From contig CP070645.1 in NCBI GenBank assembly GCA_020354275.1, forward strand, positions 250,144 through 258,396: a stretch of DNA of 8,253 bases, written 5' to 3'. Shown one piece after another: positions 1-5,906 of this stretch. Positions within the stretch are counted from its first letter, which is position 1; every line of letters begins with the position of its first letter. Origin of the DNA: Dehalococcoidales bacterium (lineage in GTDB: Bacteria > Chloroflexota > Dehalococcoidia > Dehalococcoidales > UBA2162). The position numbers and the translations under genes are program-made. The notes beneath the pieces were generated by a model, which saw only the letters and a list, made by a program, of their open reading frames with translations, had not been told where the DNA came from and did no database searches.

Positions 1-816
1 GTCTATTTCATGGAACAACGGTGAACAGTCAAAGAAGAATGACAGGGCACCACGGGCGTTTTCCTGGGCGATTCTGGTTATCAAAGACAGGTATTCTTTG
101 TGTTGGTGCCGGTCTATGGCGGACATAATATCAGCGCCGTTCTGGAAAAAATTGACTGCCCCCTCAGGGTCTATCCGGGCCAGTGTTGAGGCCAGGTTCA
201 AGAACAGGACCTGTTCATCCTGCTCCAGGCGGGTAAAGACCCGGGGTGCGGAGTTGAGGCACTCGATAGCCCGGGTGTATGAAGTTACCGTCAGACGGTT
301 GAGGAAGAGAACTAGCCGTTCTATCCGCGACAGGCTGAGGTTCTCTATCAGGCCGGGGGTTACGGTAAAGAAAACGCTGGCCAGTTCCACTGACTCCGGG
401 ATGCTCCGGTAGAGCCGCCGGCCGATATCCAGCCAGATTGCGATTGAGTCATCAGAAAAGCTGGTTAAGGTCTCAGGGCTGGCCTGAAAGTAGGCGACGG
501 CCATACCGGGGTGCAGGAGGCAGAGGGCCTTGCCGCCCTGGACCCAGTCGAGGAAGCTGGTAAAGGGCAGGATATCCAAGACAACAGTTGAGGCCTGTAA
601 ATAGGCGGCCGCTACCTCAAGAGACAGCGGCCGGGAACAATTGGCCAGGTCAAGCCCTTTTTCGGCCCAGGTAACCAGTTGTTCCGGGGAGAGGGTGCGG
701 CTGGCCAGTTCCCCCGTGTTGCGGAATTCACCGGCAAGCTCCTCTGACAAATATCCGAGCTCTTTCTCAATGGTGGTGAAAACCTGGTGGGTGTTGTTAT
801 TGCTGTTTAAGGTCAA
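1..816 (-). CDS. NorD/CoxE-like partner protein of the CbbQ ATPase, N-terminal part (runs off left edge)
   Basis: An open frame of 272 codons runs without a stop from a TTG at 816-814 to the window edge, so the C-terminus is missing. TTG is the first possible start after the in-frame stop of cbbQ. An SD-like AGGCGG (827-822) lies 5 nt upstream of it and overlaps that stop codon, which suggests translational coupling. The visible part is alpha-helical and soluble, with no signal peptide or membrane segment. From about residue 44 onward it consists of six repeats of about 37 residues. In the CbbQ/NorQ families the gene next to the ATPase usually encodes a CbbO/NorD-type protein with a C-terminal von Willebrand A domain that brings the ATPase to its client. 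The vWA/MIDAS part would lie outside the window, so the NorD assignment is inferred from position and layout. That it is a real gene is well supported; the name less so. Confidence 0.72.
   Translation of the reverse strand, partial: MTLNSNNNTHQVFTTIEKELGYLSEELAGEFRNTGELASRTLSPEQLVTWAEKGLDLANCSRPLSLEVAAAYLQASTVVLDILPFTSFLDWVQGGKALCLLHPGMAVAYFQASPETLTSFSDDSIAIWLDIGRRLYRSIPESVELASVFFTVTPGLIENLSLSRIERLVLFLNRLTVTSYTRAIECLNSAPRVFTRLEQDEQVLFLNLASTLARIDPEGAVNFFQNGADIMSAIDRHQHKEYLSLITRIAQENARGALSFFFDCSPLFHEID
13..687 (-). repeat. Six tandem ~37-residue helical repeats in the NorD-like protein
   Basis: Counting from the TTG start, units begin near residues 44, 81, 118, 158, 195 and 232. An anchor alanine sits at residues 69, 106, 146, 183, 220 and 257, giving spacings of 37, 40, 37, 37 and 37. 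Three or four residues after the anchor comes an aromatic or Leu pair (YL, YF, FF, CL, FF, FF). A small-residue or proline turn follows eight residues after the anchor, then a hydrophobic pair closes the unit (VL, TL, LI, VF, IM, LF). The pattern looks like a HEAT/TPR-like two-helix solenoid. The repeats have diverged at DNA level and are recognised only in the protein. Confidence 0.65.
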
Positions 817-821
817 TATAA

Positions 822-827
822 CCGCCT
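822..827 (-). promoter_or_regulatory. Ribosome binding site deciding the TTG start
   Basis: AGGCGG on the minus strand is one mismatch from AGGAGG. It lies 5 nt before the TTG at 816 and overlaps the cbbQ stop codon (828-826). No ATG or GTG is available between that stop and the TTG, so this site supports the rare start codon. Confidence 0.5.
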
Positions 828-1710
828 ATTCAAAGATAGCCCAGATAACCTCCAGAACGCTCCTTTGAATCTCTTCATCGTCGGTTAGAGACCAGGCTAT
901 GGCCACTTCAGCGGCACGGCGCGGGGAAATCCCTGCGGTAATCAGTCTGGCGGCGTAGATCAGAAGGCGGGTACTTACGCCCTCAACCAGCCCCTGCCCC
1001 TTGAGGTTGCGTATTTTCTCGCCCAGTCTGGCCAGTGACGTGGCTATCTCCGGGGAACACTGTCCTTCGTGCTGGATTATTTCCTTTTCCAGTTCCGCAG
1101 GCGGGAAGACAAACTCTATAGCCACGAACCTTTGCCGGGTGCTGTGTTTCAGGTCCTTGAGCACGCTCTGATATCCCGGATTGTAGGATATTACCAGAAG
1201 AAAGCCGTCATCGGCCTCGACTATCTCCCCTTTCTTCTCGATAGGCAGGAAGCGGCGGTGGTCGGTCAGGGGGTGGATGAGGACGGTGGTATCTTTACGG
1301 GCTTCGACGATTTCATCGAGGTAACATATAGCCCCCGATTTAACCGCCCGGGTAATCGGGCCATCGATCCACCGGGTGGAATCGCCTTCCAGCAGGTACC
1401 GGCCCACCAGGTCGCTGGCGGTAAGGTCCTCATGACAGGCAACCGTTACCAGGGGTATGCCCCGTGACCCGGAGGGGAGGGGGTTGCCTTTTGCTTCGGG
1501 CCGGATTACGGTAAGGGGCCGCCCCAGGCGGTAGGCCATGTATTCTACAAACCTGGTCTTGCCGCACCCGGTGGGGCCTTTCAGCAGGACCGGTATCTTC
1601 TGGTTATAGGCCGCTTCAAATATCTCTACCTCATCGGATACCGACAGGTAGAAGGGCTCTTCTTGAATAAAAGATTCTTCTATTGGGTGCTCTCTAAACT
1701 TACTGCTCAT
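826..1710 (-). CDS. CbbQ/NirQ/NorQ-family AAA+ ATPase (MoxR group)
   Basis: This 294-residue AAA+ ATPase belongs to the group that remodels or activates metalloenzymes such as RuBisCO (CbbQ) and nitric oxide reductase (NorQ), acting as a hexamer with a vWA partner. Visible motifs are Walker A GPTGCGKT (45-52), the family segment [19 protein letters not shown] (91-109), Walker B with D132-E133, the sensor-1 region SYNPGYQ (175-181, N177) and STRQRF with Arg 192 and 194. A CbbQ_C-like helical tail fills roughly residues 200-294. All catalytic residues seem intact. Compared with the usual family sequence, about 21 residues are inserted between 'GRPL' (63-66) and 'VTVACHEDL' (88-96). The ATG at 1710 has no clear SD. 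The gene is 56 bp downstream of prs and 9 bp upstream of the NorD-like gene. Which client it serves cannot be told; naming it norQ or cbbQ would be a guess. Confidence 0.92.
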   Translation of the reverse strand: MSSKFREHPIEESFIQEEPFYLSVSDEVEIFEAAYNQKIPVLLKGPTGCGKTRFVEYMAYRLGRPLTVIRPEAKGNPLPSGSRGIPLVTVACHEDLTASDLVGRYLLEGDSTRWIDGPITRAVKSGAICYLDEIVEARKDTTVLIHPLTDHRRFLPIEKKGEIVEADDGFLLVISYNPGYQSVLKDLKHSTRQRFVAIEFVFPPAELEKEIIQHEGQCSPEIATSLARLGEKIRNLKGQGLVEGVSTRLLIYAARLITAGISPRRAAEVAIAWSLTDDEEIQRSVLEVIWAIFE

Positions 1711-1766
1711 CTTGATAAATATTCCATTTAATAAATAAATCGCTTGGAATGGATGAAAAAGTGGTA

Positions 1767-2756
1767 TTAAACAGGGAACATAATATTCTCTTCCTCAAAG
1801 ACGTGGCTAACAGACTGGTTATGGTGAATTCTCCAGATTACTTTGGCCAGCAGCGGGGCTATGGAGAGTACTTTTACCTTGCCCCCCAGCCGTTTTTCTT
1901 CAGGGACTGGTACCGTGTTGGTAACGACCAGTTCGATGATGTTGGGAGACTTGAGAAGCTCAACAGCGGGGCCGACCAGTACCGGATGGGTAATTGCCAG
2001 GTAAACCCCCTTGGCTCCGGCATTTATTAGTTCTTCGGCTTGCCTGATGGGTGTTCCAGAGGCGACGACATCGTCGATAAGAATGGGGATTTTACCGGTA
2101 ACATCACCCATAATATCGAGCAGTTCCACCTCTCTGCCGCCGATACCGCTGCGGCGTTTGTTCATCAATGCCATGGGCAGGTCTAGAATATCCCGGTATT
2201 TTTCGGCTACTTTGACACGTCCCGCGTCAGGGGCAACGATAACGGCATCGGGTACGCGGTTCTCCTGGAAGTAGCCGGCCAGAATGGGTACGGCGGTGAG
2301 ATGGTCCATGGGGATGTTGAAGAACCCCTGTATCTGCGTGGCGTGCAGGTCAACAGAGACAACGCGGTCAGCACCGGCGGTGGTAATCAGGTCGGCGACC
2401 AGTTTGGCGCTGATTGGCTCACGACCGGTGTGTTTGTGGTCCTGCCGCCCGTAGCCATAATAGGGTATGATGGCCGTAATCTGGCGGGCCGAGGCCCGGC
2501 GTGCCGTGTCAATCATTATCAGCAGTTCCATCAGGTTTTCGTTGGCCGGCTGGCAGGTGGACTGCACGATAAAGACGTCCTGCCCGCGGATGCTTTCCTC
2601 AATCTGGATATGTATTTCGGAATCGTCAAATGTGCTGATGTGGATCTTACCCATGGGTATGCCAAGAATACCGCCTATCTCCTCGGCCAGTTCGGGATTG
2701 GCTCTGCCCGAAAACAGCTTGATATCATTGCCCGGACTATCTGCTGCTGACACCAT
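1767..2756 (-). CDS. prs: Ribose-phosphate pyrophosphokinase (PRPP synthetase)
   Basis: This cytoplasmic enzyme transfers pyrophosphate from ATP to ribose 5-phosphate, making PRPP for purine, pyrimidine, His, Trp and NAD synthesis. The 329-residue product is slightly longer than the usual ~310-320. Family landmarks run in order: [15 protein letters not shown] near the N-terminus, [18 protein letters not shown], the ATP flexible loop [20 protein letters not shown], the metal/ribose segment [25 protein letters not shown], the NKRR basic loop and the PRPP-binding loop [10 protein letters not shown]. Departures are seen: the PRPP loop is one residue shorter than the usual DDxxDTGGT, the loop Arg in RQDRK is His (RQDHK), and the metal-site segment reads FDDSE instead of FSDGE. 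The frame is otherwise full length, so a working enzyme is likely. A purine-rich SD (AGAGGAGGG, 2767-2759) sits just before the ATG and a promoter lies upstream. cbbQ follows 56 bp downstream with no terminator seen between. Confidence 0.93.
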   Translation of the reverse strand: MVSAADSPGNDIKLFSGRANPELAEEIGGILGIPMGKIHISTFDDSEIHIQIEESIRGQDVFIVQSTCQPANENLMELLIMIDTARRASARQITAIIPYYGYGRQDHKHTGREPISAKLVADLITTAGADRVVSVDLHATQIQGFFNIPMDHLTAVPILAGYFQENRVPDAVIVAPDAGRVKVAEKYRDILDLPMALMNKRRSGIGGREVELLDIMGDVTGKIPILIDDVVASGTPIRQAEELINAGAKGVYLAITHPVLVGPAVELLKSPNIIELVVTNTVPVPEEKRLGGKVKVLSIAPLLAKVIWRIHHNQSVSHVFEEENIMFPV

Positions 2757-2758
2757 TT

Positions 2759-2767
2759 CCCTCCTCT
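2759..2767 (-). promoter_or_regulatory. Ribosome binding site of prs
   Basis: AGAGGAGGG on the minus strand ends 2 nt before the ATG at 2756. The GGAGG core is only 3 nt from the start; the AGAGG just upstream gives a more normal 6 nt. It is a strong purine tract and fixes the prs start, in contrast to the promoter-proximal starts of the pyruvate-kinase-like and CCA genes. Confidence 0.6.
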
Positions 2768-2790
2768 ATTAACTTATCTGGCTCCTCTTG

Positions 2791-2819
2791 ATTATACCAT
2801 CACTGTACCGCAGCCACAA
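2791..2819 (-). promoter_or_regulatory. Promoter of prs (extended -10)
   Basis: On the minus strand TGGTATAAT (2799-2791) is a perfect extended -10 box. A weak -35, TTGTGG (2819-2814, 3 of 6 matches), lies upstream at the ideal 17-bp spacing. Transcription would begin near 2784, giving a leader of about 28 nt that holds the SD. Confidence 0.6.
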
Positions 2820-2862
2820 ACAGGGGCAGGGGAACTTCCTGGAGTAATTACAGGGCTGGTTA

Positions 2863-2871
2863 TGTTATAAT
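2863..2871 (+). promoter_or_regulatory. Extended -10 promoter of the pyruvate-kinase-like gene
   Basis: TGTTATAAT is a perfect TGnTATAAT box with no convincing -35 hexamer. It ends 10 nt before the ATG at 2882, so transcription would start about 3-4 nt before the start codon. No SD is present, which fits a near-leaderless mRNA. It is divergent from the prs promoter within the same 125-bp gap. Confidence 0.55.
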
Positions 2872-2881
2872 TCGAGCAACA

Positions 2882-4039
2882 ATGGACAGCAGGGATAGGA
2901 AACTACATACTAAAATAGTGTGCACCCTGGGGCCTGCCAGCAGTTCTCCTGAGGTTATTGAGGGGATGCTGAGAGGCGGCATGGACGTTGCCCGCCTGAA
3001 CCTGGCCTACGGGACTCCCGATGAACACAGCCGGCTTATTAACGAGGTCCGCAGGTTGAGCCAGAGTTCAGGTATGCCTACCGGTATTCTGCTGGATATG
3101 CCGGGTTTGAAGCGTAATACCGGTAATATCCGGGATGTCTTCAGAAGCCACATTGATTTTGCCCTGTCTCGGGATGTCGATTTCGTCGCTTTATCTTACA
3201 TTACCTCGGCACGGCAGGTAGTTGAGGTAAAGGAACTGCTTCAGGAAAGGCGGGTTGATATCCCGGTCATCGTTAAAATAGAACGGGCACAGGCTTTTGA
3301 GGATAGCACGGCCATATTAGATGTGGGTGATGGTATTATGGTGGCCCGGGGTGATCTGGCCTTTGAGATAAGTATCGAGAGGGTTCCCCTGGCGCAGAAA
3401 CAGCTGATAGACAAGTCCAACCGCCGTGGCAGGCCGGTAATAACGGCCACCCAGATGCTGGAATCAATGGTGAGGTCGGCCATGCCGACCAGGGCGGAGG
3501 CGACCGATGTCGCCAATGCCGTTCTTGATGGCAGCGATGCCCTGATGCTCTCCGAGGAAACGGCTATCGGTAACTACCCGGTGGAAGCTGTTGAAATGAT
3601 GACCAAGATAGCCCTGGAAACCGAGACGATGCTTCCCTATGACCAGGTGCTGCGGGAAAGCGGCCTTATTTTCCTGCCCGAAGCTGACGATGCCACAGCC
3701 AGGGCCGCCTGTCAGATGGCCCATCAGATCAATGCCAAGGCCATTGTTGCTTTTACCACCGGCGGGACCACCGCCTTACGGGTGTCGAAATACCGGCCCC
3801 GCCAGCCTATTCTGGCGGTAACCCCCTCCGATACCGTGATGAGGCGTCTTTCTGTTGCCTGGGGAGTGTTCCCGGTAAAGAAAGCGGAATACCTGGACCT
3901 GGAAGCTGTCTTTGAGATAGCACAGGAGGTTGCATTGGAAACAGGCGTTGCCCGCAAGGGTGAGCTGGTGGTTATCACTGCTGGTTTGCCTCTGAATGTT
4001 AGCGGGAGCACCAACTTGGTCAAGGTGCAGAGCGTATAA
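2882..4039 (+). CDS. Pyruvate kinase homologue lacking the B (lid) domain
   Basis: This 385-residue protein has the pyruvate kinase A-domain barrel (about 8-260) and C-terminal domain (about 268-385, ending GSTNLVKVQSV), but the ~100-residue B domain that closes over the active site is absent. The barrel passes from LLDMPGLKRNTG (70-81) directly to the helix before DVDFVALSYI (98-107). Present are R38 and N40 of the RxN motif, the catalytic Lys and Mg-ligand Glu in VKIE (K132, E134), ARGDL (D158), T190 in ITATQML and the signature PTRAEATDVANAVLDGSDA. Lost or changed are the K+ ligands Ser (now A42) and Thr (now M73); the GPEIR segment reads GLKRN, so its Arg becomes Asn in an ungapped alignment. 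Typical bacterial pyruvate kinases are ~470-590 residues. It may be a diverged kinase, a regulatory paralogue, or act on another substrate. Family assignment is secure; pyruvate kinase activity is not. rbr follows 41 bp downstream. Confidence 0.85.
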   Translation: MDSRDRKLHTKIVCTLGPASSSPEVIEGMLRGGMDVARLNLAYGTPDEHSRLINEVRRLSQSSGMPTGILLDMPGLKRNTGNIRDVFRSHIDFALSRDVDFVALSYITSARQVVEVKELLQERRVDIPVIVKIERAQAFEDSTAILDVGDGIMVARGDLAFEISIERVPLAQKQLIDKSNRRGRPVITATQMLESMVRSAMPTRAEATDVANAVLDGSDALMLSEETAIGNYPVEAVEMMTKIALETETMLPYDQVLRESGLIFLPEADDATARAACQMAHQINAKAIVAFTTGGTTALRVSKYRPRQPILAVTPSDTVMRRLSVAWGVFPVKKAEYLDLEAVFEIAQEVALETGVARKGELVVITAGLPLNVSGSTNLVKVQSV

Positions 4040-4065
4040 CTGTAGCGTAATTTATCGCAGTCAAT

Positions 4066-4076
4066 AAGGGGGGTGA
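4066..4076 (+). promoter_or_regulatory. Strong ribosome binding site of rubrerythrin
   Basis: AAGGGGGGTGA closely resembles the anti-SD complement AAGGAGGTGA and ends 4 nt before the ATG at 4081. It supports high expression and fixes the start. Confidence 0.7.
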
Positions 4077-4080
4077 CAGT

Positions 4081-4584
4081 ATGAGTGAGACCGATGATAA
4101 CCTGAGGGAGGCTTTTGCCGGTGAGAGTCAGGCTTATCAGCGTTACCTGTTCTTTGCCGATAAAGCGGGGGATGAAGGGCAACCCCAGGTCGCTAGGTTG
4201 TTCCGGGCGGCGGCAGAAGCGGAGAAAGTACACGCCGGCAATTTCTTTTCCATAATGGATGGAGTGGGCTCAAGTAAGGATAATCTTTTAGCCGGTTCTA
4301 TCGGCGAGCACTACGAGTTCACCAGGGTGTATCCATCTTTCATTGAGAAGGCCCAGGAAGACCGCAGTGAGTGGGCCCAGATCTACTTTGAATATGCCAA
4401 CGAGGTGGAAAAGATACACCACGACCTCTTTCAAAGGGCGCTCAAGGTGCTAGAAGCCGGGCAGCAGCTGGAGGGTATACCGTACTTTGTTTGCCCGGTG
4501 TGCGGTAATACTGTTGAGGGTAAAGCCCCGGACACGTGCCCGATATGCGGCGCCCCCGGCGATATGTTTAAGCGCGTGGAGTAA
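4081..4584 (+). CDS. rbr: Rubrerythrin (diiron peroxidase with rubredoxin domain)
   Basis: Rubrerythrin reduces hydrogen peroxide to water in the cytoplasm of anaerobes, taking electrons from NAD(P)H through rubredoxin or its reductase. The 167-residue protein has a ferritin-like four-helix domain (about 5-125) and a C-terminal rubredoxin-like domain (about 133-167). All expected diiron ligands can be placed: E15, E48 and H51 (ExxH), E76 and E79 (ExxE), E110 and H113 (ExxH). The Fe(Cys)4 site is C138-PV-C141 and C153-PI-C156. Order and length are those of classical rubrerythrins of the compact type. It lies 41 bp after the pyruvate-kinase-like gene on the same strand, so it could be cotranscribed. 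I see no strong promoter or clear PerR/Fur box in the gap. Its presence points to an anaerobic or microaerophilic host. Confidence 0.96.
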   Translation: MSETDDNLREAFAGESQAYQRYLFFADKAGDEGQPQVARLFRAAAEAEKVHAGNFFSIMDGVGSSKDNLLAGSIGEHYEFTRVYPSFIEKAQEDRSEWAQIYFEYANEVEKIHHDLFQRALKVLEAGQQLEGIPYFVCPVCGNTVEGKAPDTCPICGAPGDMFKRVE

Positions 4585-4602
4585 GCTTTCTAGTAAGAGA
4601 AT

Positions 4603-4619
4603 AAGGAGTTAAGCCCCTT
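4603..4619 (-). terminator. Possible weak terminator of the tRNA nucleotidyltransferase gene
   Basis: In the minus-strand RNA, AAGGGG (4619-4614) can pair with CUCCUU (4608-4603) around a 5-nt loop, with one G-U pair, followed by the U-rich AUUCUCUU. The stem overlaps the stop codon. On the plus strand the same stem has an A-C mismatch and few Ts, so it is a poorer terminator for rbr. The stem is short. Confidence 0.3.
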
Positions 4620-5866
4620 TAAGTAGTCCCTTCCATCCACTGCCTGACCAGTTCCTCCTCCTCCTTTCTGGAGGTCACCTTCCTGTCCAGCTTGGCTGCC
4701 TTCAGCCGTTCCAGCATCTCTTTCATTTCAGGACCTGGCTCGATACCCATCTTTTTCAGGCTATTGCCGGTGAGAGAAGGTTTGACGAAACGGTACCTGG
4801 TGACGAATGCGTACAGGTGCCGGTTGACCACATAAGAGTCACCGGCCAGGTAGTTGGCCATAATAGCCGGCAGTGAGTAACCTTGCAGCAGTTTATAGAC
4901 CTGGCTCGGTGGCAGGTTTCTTTTGTCAAGATTGCCCAGGGCACCTGCCAGGCTATGGGTTTCCCTGAGCACCCGTGCCGTTGACCTGTTTGGCCTGAGG
5001 TATGAGATCAGGTCTTCGCATTCCTGGCCGGTTAGGCGGTAGGCCAGCAGTGACATATACAACGCCGGTAGTTTCAGGTTGGGCAGGGTTAAATTACGGG
5101 CACGACCGATCTTATCGGCCAGCCAGCCCCCGTCTTTAAAAGCCGGGTGTACCTTGGCCAGAACACCCAGCTCTTCGGCACGGCCGATGATTTTATGTGG
5201 GCATTCTTCATTGCAGACCAGTTCCAGCTCATGTCTTATGCGGTCACCACTTATGGTGTCCAGCATTGGAACATCCCTCTGGAGCAGTTTCAGGGTTTCC
5301 TTTTCAATCTGGAAGTTTAACCGTTGTTCATAGCGTATTCCCCGCCAGATACGGGTGGCATCATCGGTGAAGCTTTTTTCGTGTAAAACACGGACGAGGC
5401 CTTTCTCCAGGTCTTCTCGGCCTCCGTACTGGTCAACCAGTTGTAAGTAGCGCTGGGGATTCAACTCAAGGGCCATGGCGTTGATAGTGAAGTCACGGCG
5501 GAATAGGTCATTTTCCAGGGAGCCCGGTTGTACTCTGGGTAATGCCCCCGGGTGGTCATAGGTTTCGGAACGGGCGGTGGCCAGGTCGAAGCTCCATTTG
5601 GTCCAGGTTACCCTGGCTGTTTTGAAGCGGGCATGAATGGTGAGTTCGGTCTGGGTCACTTCGGCAAGACGTTTGGCCAGCTGGACGGCATCGCCTTCTA
5701 CCATAAGGTCAAAATCAGAGATATTAGTCCCCAGTATCAGATCACGGACCACCCCGCCGACCAGGTAGAGGTTATGTCCCTGTTTGGCAGCTAGCTCACC
5801 CGCGATTTGCAGAATGTTGACTACCTTGGGAGGTATTTTGGTCTCTATGTTTACTGTTTCGGTCAT
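4619..5866 (-). CDS. CCA tRNA nucleotidyltransferase / poly(A) polymerase family protein
   Basis: This class II nucleotidyltransferase of 415 residues probably adds or repairs the 3' CCA end of tRNA, using CTP and ATP without a nucleic acid template. The head domain has LVGGVVRDLILG (35-46), the catalytic pair D51 and D53 in SDFDL, a third acidic residue D94 in FDLATAR, and DLFRRDFTINAMAL (120-133). The neck has DDATRIWRGIRYEQRLNF (168-185), followed by SGDRIRHELELV. The helical body and tail extend to residue 415. No DHH, CBS or HD domain is attached. In some lineages this family is split into separate CC-adding and A-adding enzymes, and the sequence read by eye does not say which this is; poly(A) polymerase is a less likely alternative. 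The start lies just downstream of an extended -10 box and has no SD. It converges on rbr with a 34-bp gap. Confidence 0.9.
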   Translation of the reverse strand: MTETVNIETKIPPKVVNILQIAGELAAKQGHNLYLVGGVVRDLILGTNISDFDLMVEGDAVQLAKRLAEVTQTELTIHARFKTARVTWTKWSFDLATARSETYDHPGALPRVQPGSLENDLFRRDFTINAMALELNPQRYLQLVDQYGGREDLEKGLVRVLHEKSFTDDATRIWRGIRYEQRLNFQIEKETLKLLQRDVPMLDTISGDRIRHELELVCNEECPHKIIGRAEELGVLAKVHPAFKDGGWLADKIGRARNLTLPNLKLPALYMSLLAYRLTGQECEDLISYLRPNRSTARVLRETHSLAGALGNLDKRNLPPSQVYKLLQGYSLPAIMANYLAGDSYVVNRHLYAFVTRYRFVKPSLTGNSLKKMGIEPGPEMKEMLERLKAAKLDRKVTSRKEEEELVRQWMEGTT

Positions 5867-5880
5867 TTTGGTGCCACGAA

Positions 5881-5889
5881 ATTATAGCA
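5881..5889 (-). promoter_or_regulatory. Extended -10 promoter of the tRNA nucleotidyltransferase gene
   Basis: TGCTATAAT on the minus strand (5889-5881) is a perfect TGnTATAAT box in the 40-bp gap after the EamA gene. A -35 at 17-bp spacing would be TGAACC (5909-5904), only 3 of 6, overlapping the EamA stop codon. Transcription would begin near 5874, about 8 nt before the ATG, with no SD in the leader. Confidence 0.55.
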
Positions 5890-5906
5890 TAGATTACCCC
5901 AGTGGT

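Noticed and set aside
98..412. 104-codon open frame on the plus strand at the left end
   Set aside because: It is antisense to the repeat region of the NorD-like gene, whose periodic protein pattern shows that the minus strand is the coding one.
1069..1467. 132-codon open frame on the plus strand, antisense to cbbQ
   Set aside because: It lies wholly within the strongly supported AAA+ gene, shows no recognisable motif and reflects the codon bias of the opposite strand.
2301..2750. 149-codon open frame on the plus strand opposite prs
   Set aside because: It is antisense to conserved PRPP synthetase motifs and has no protein-family features.
4035..4056. -10-like sequences (TATAAC, TTTATC) before rbr
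   Set aside because: No -35 hexamer lies at a suitable distance from either and TATAAC overlaps the upstream stop codon; read-through from the upstream gene explains expression as well.
3724..4233. 169-codon open frame on the minus strand across the end of the pyruvate-kinase-like gene and the start of rbr
   Set aside because: Both genes beneath it are certain by motifs; the antisense product has no domain pattern and crosses the intergenic gap.
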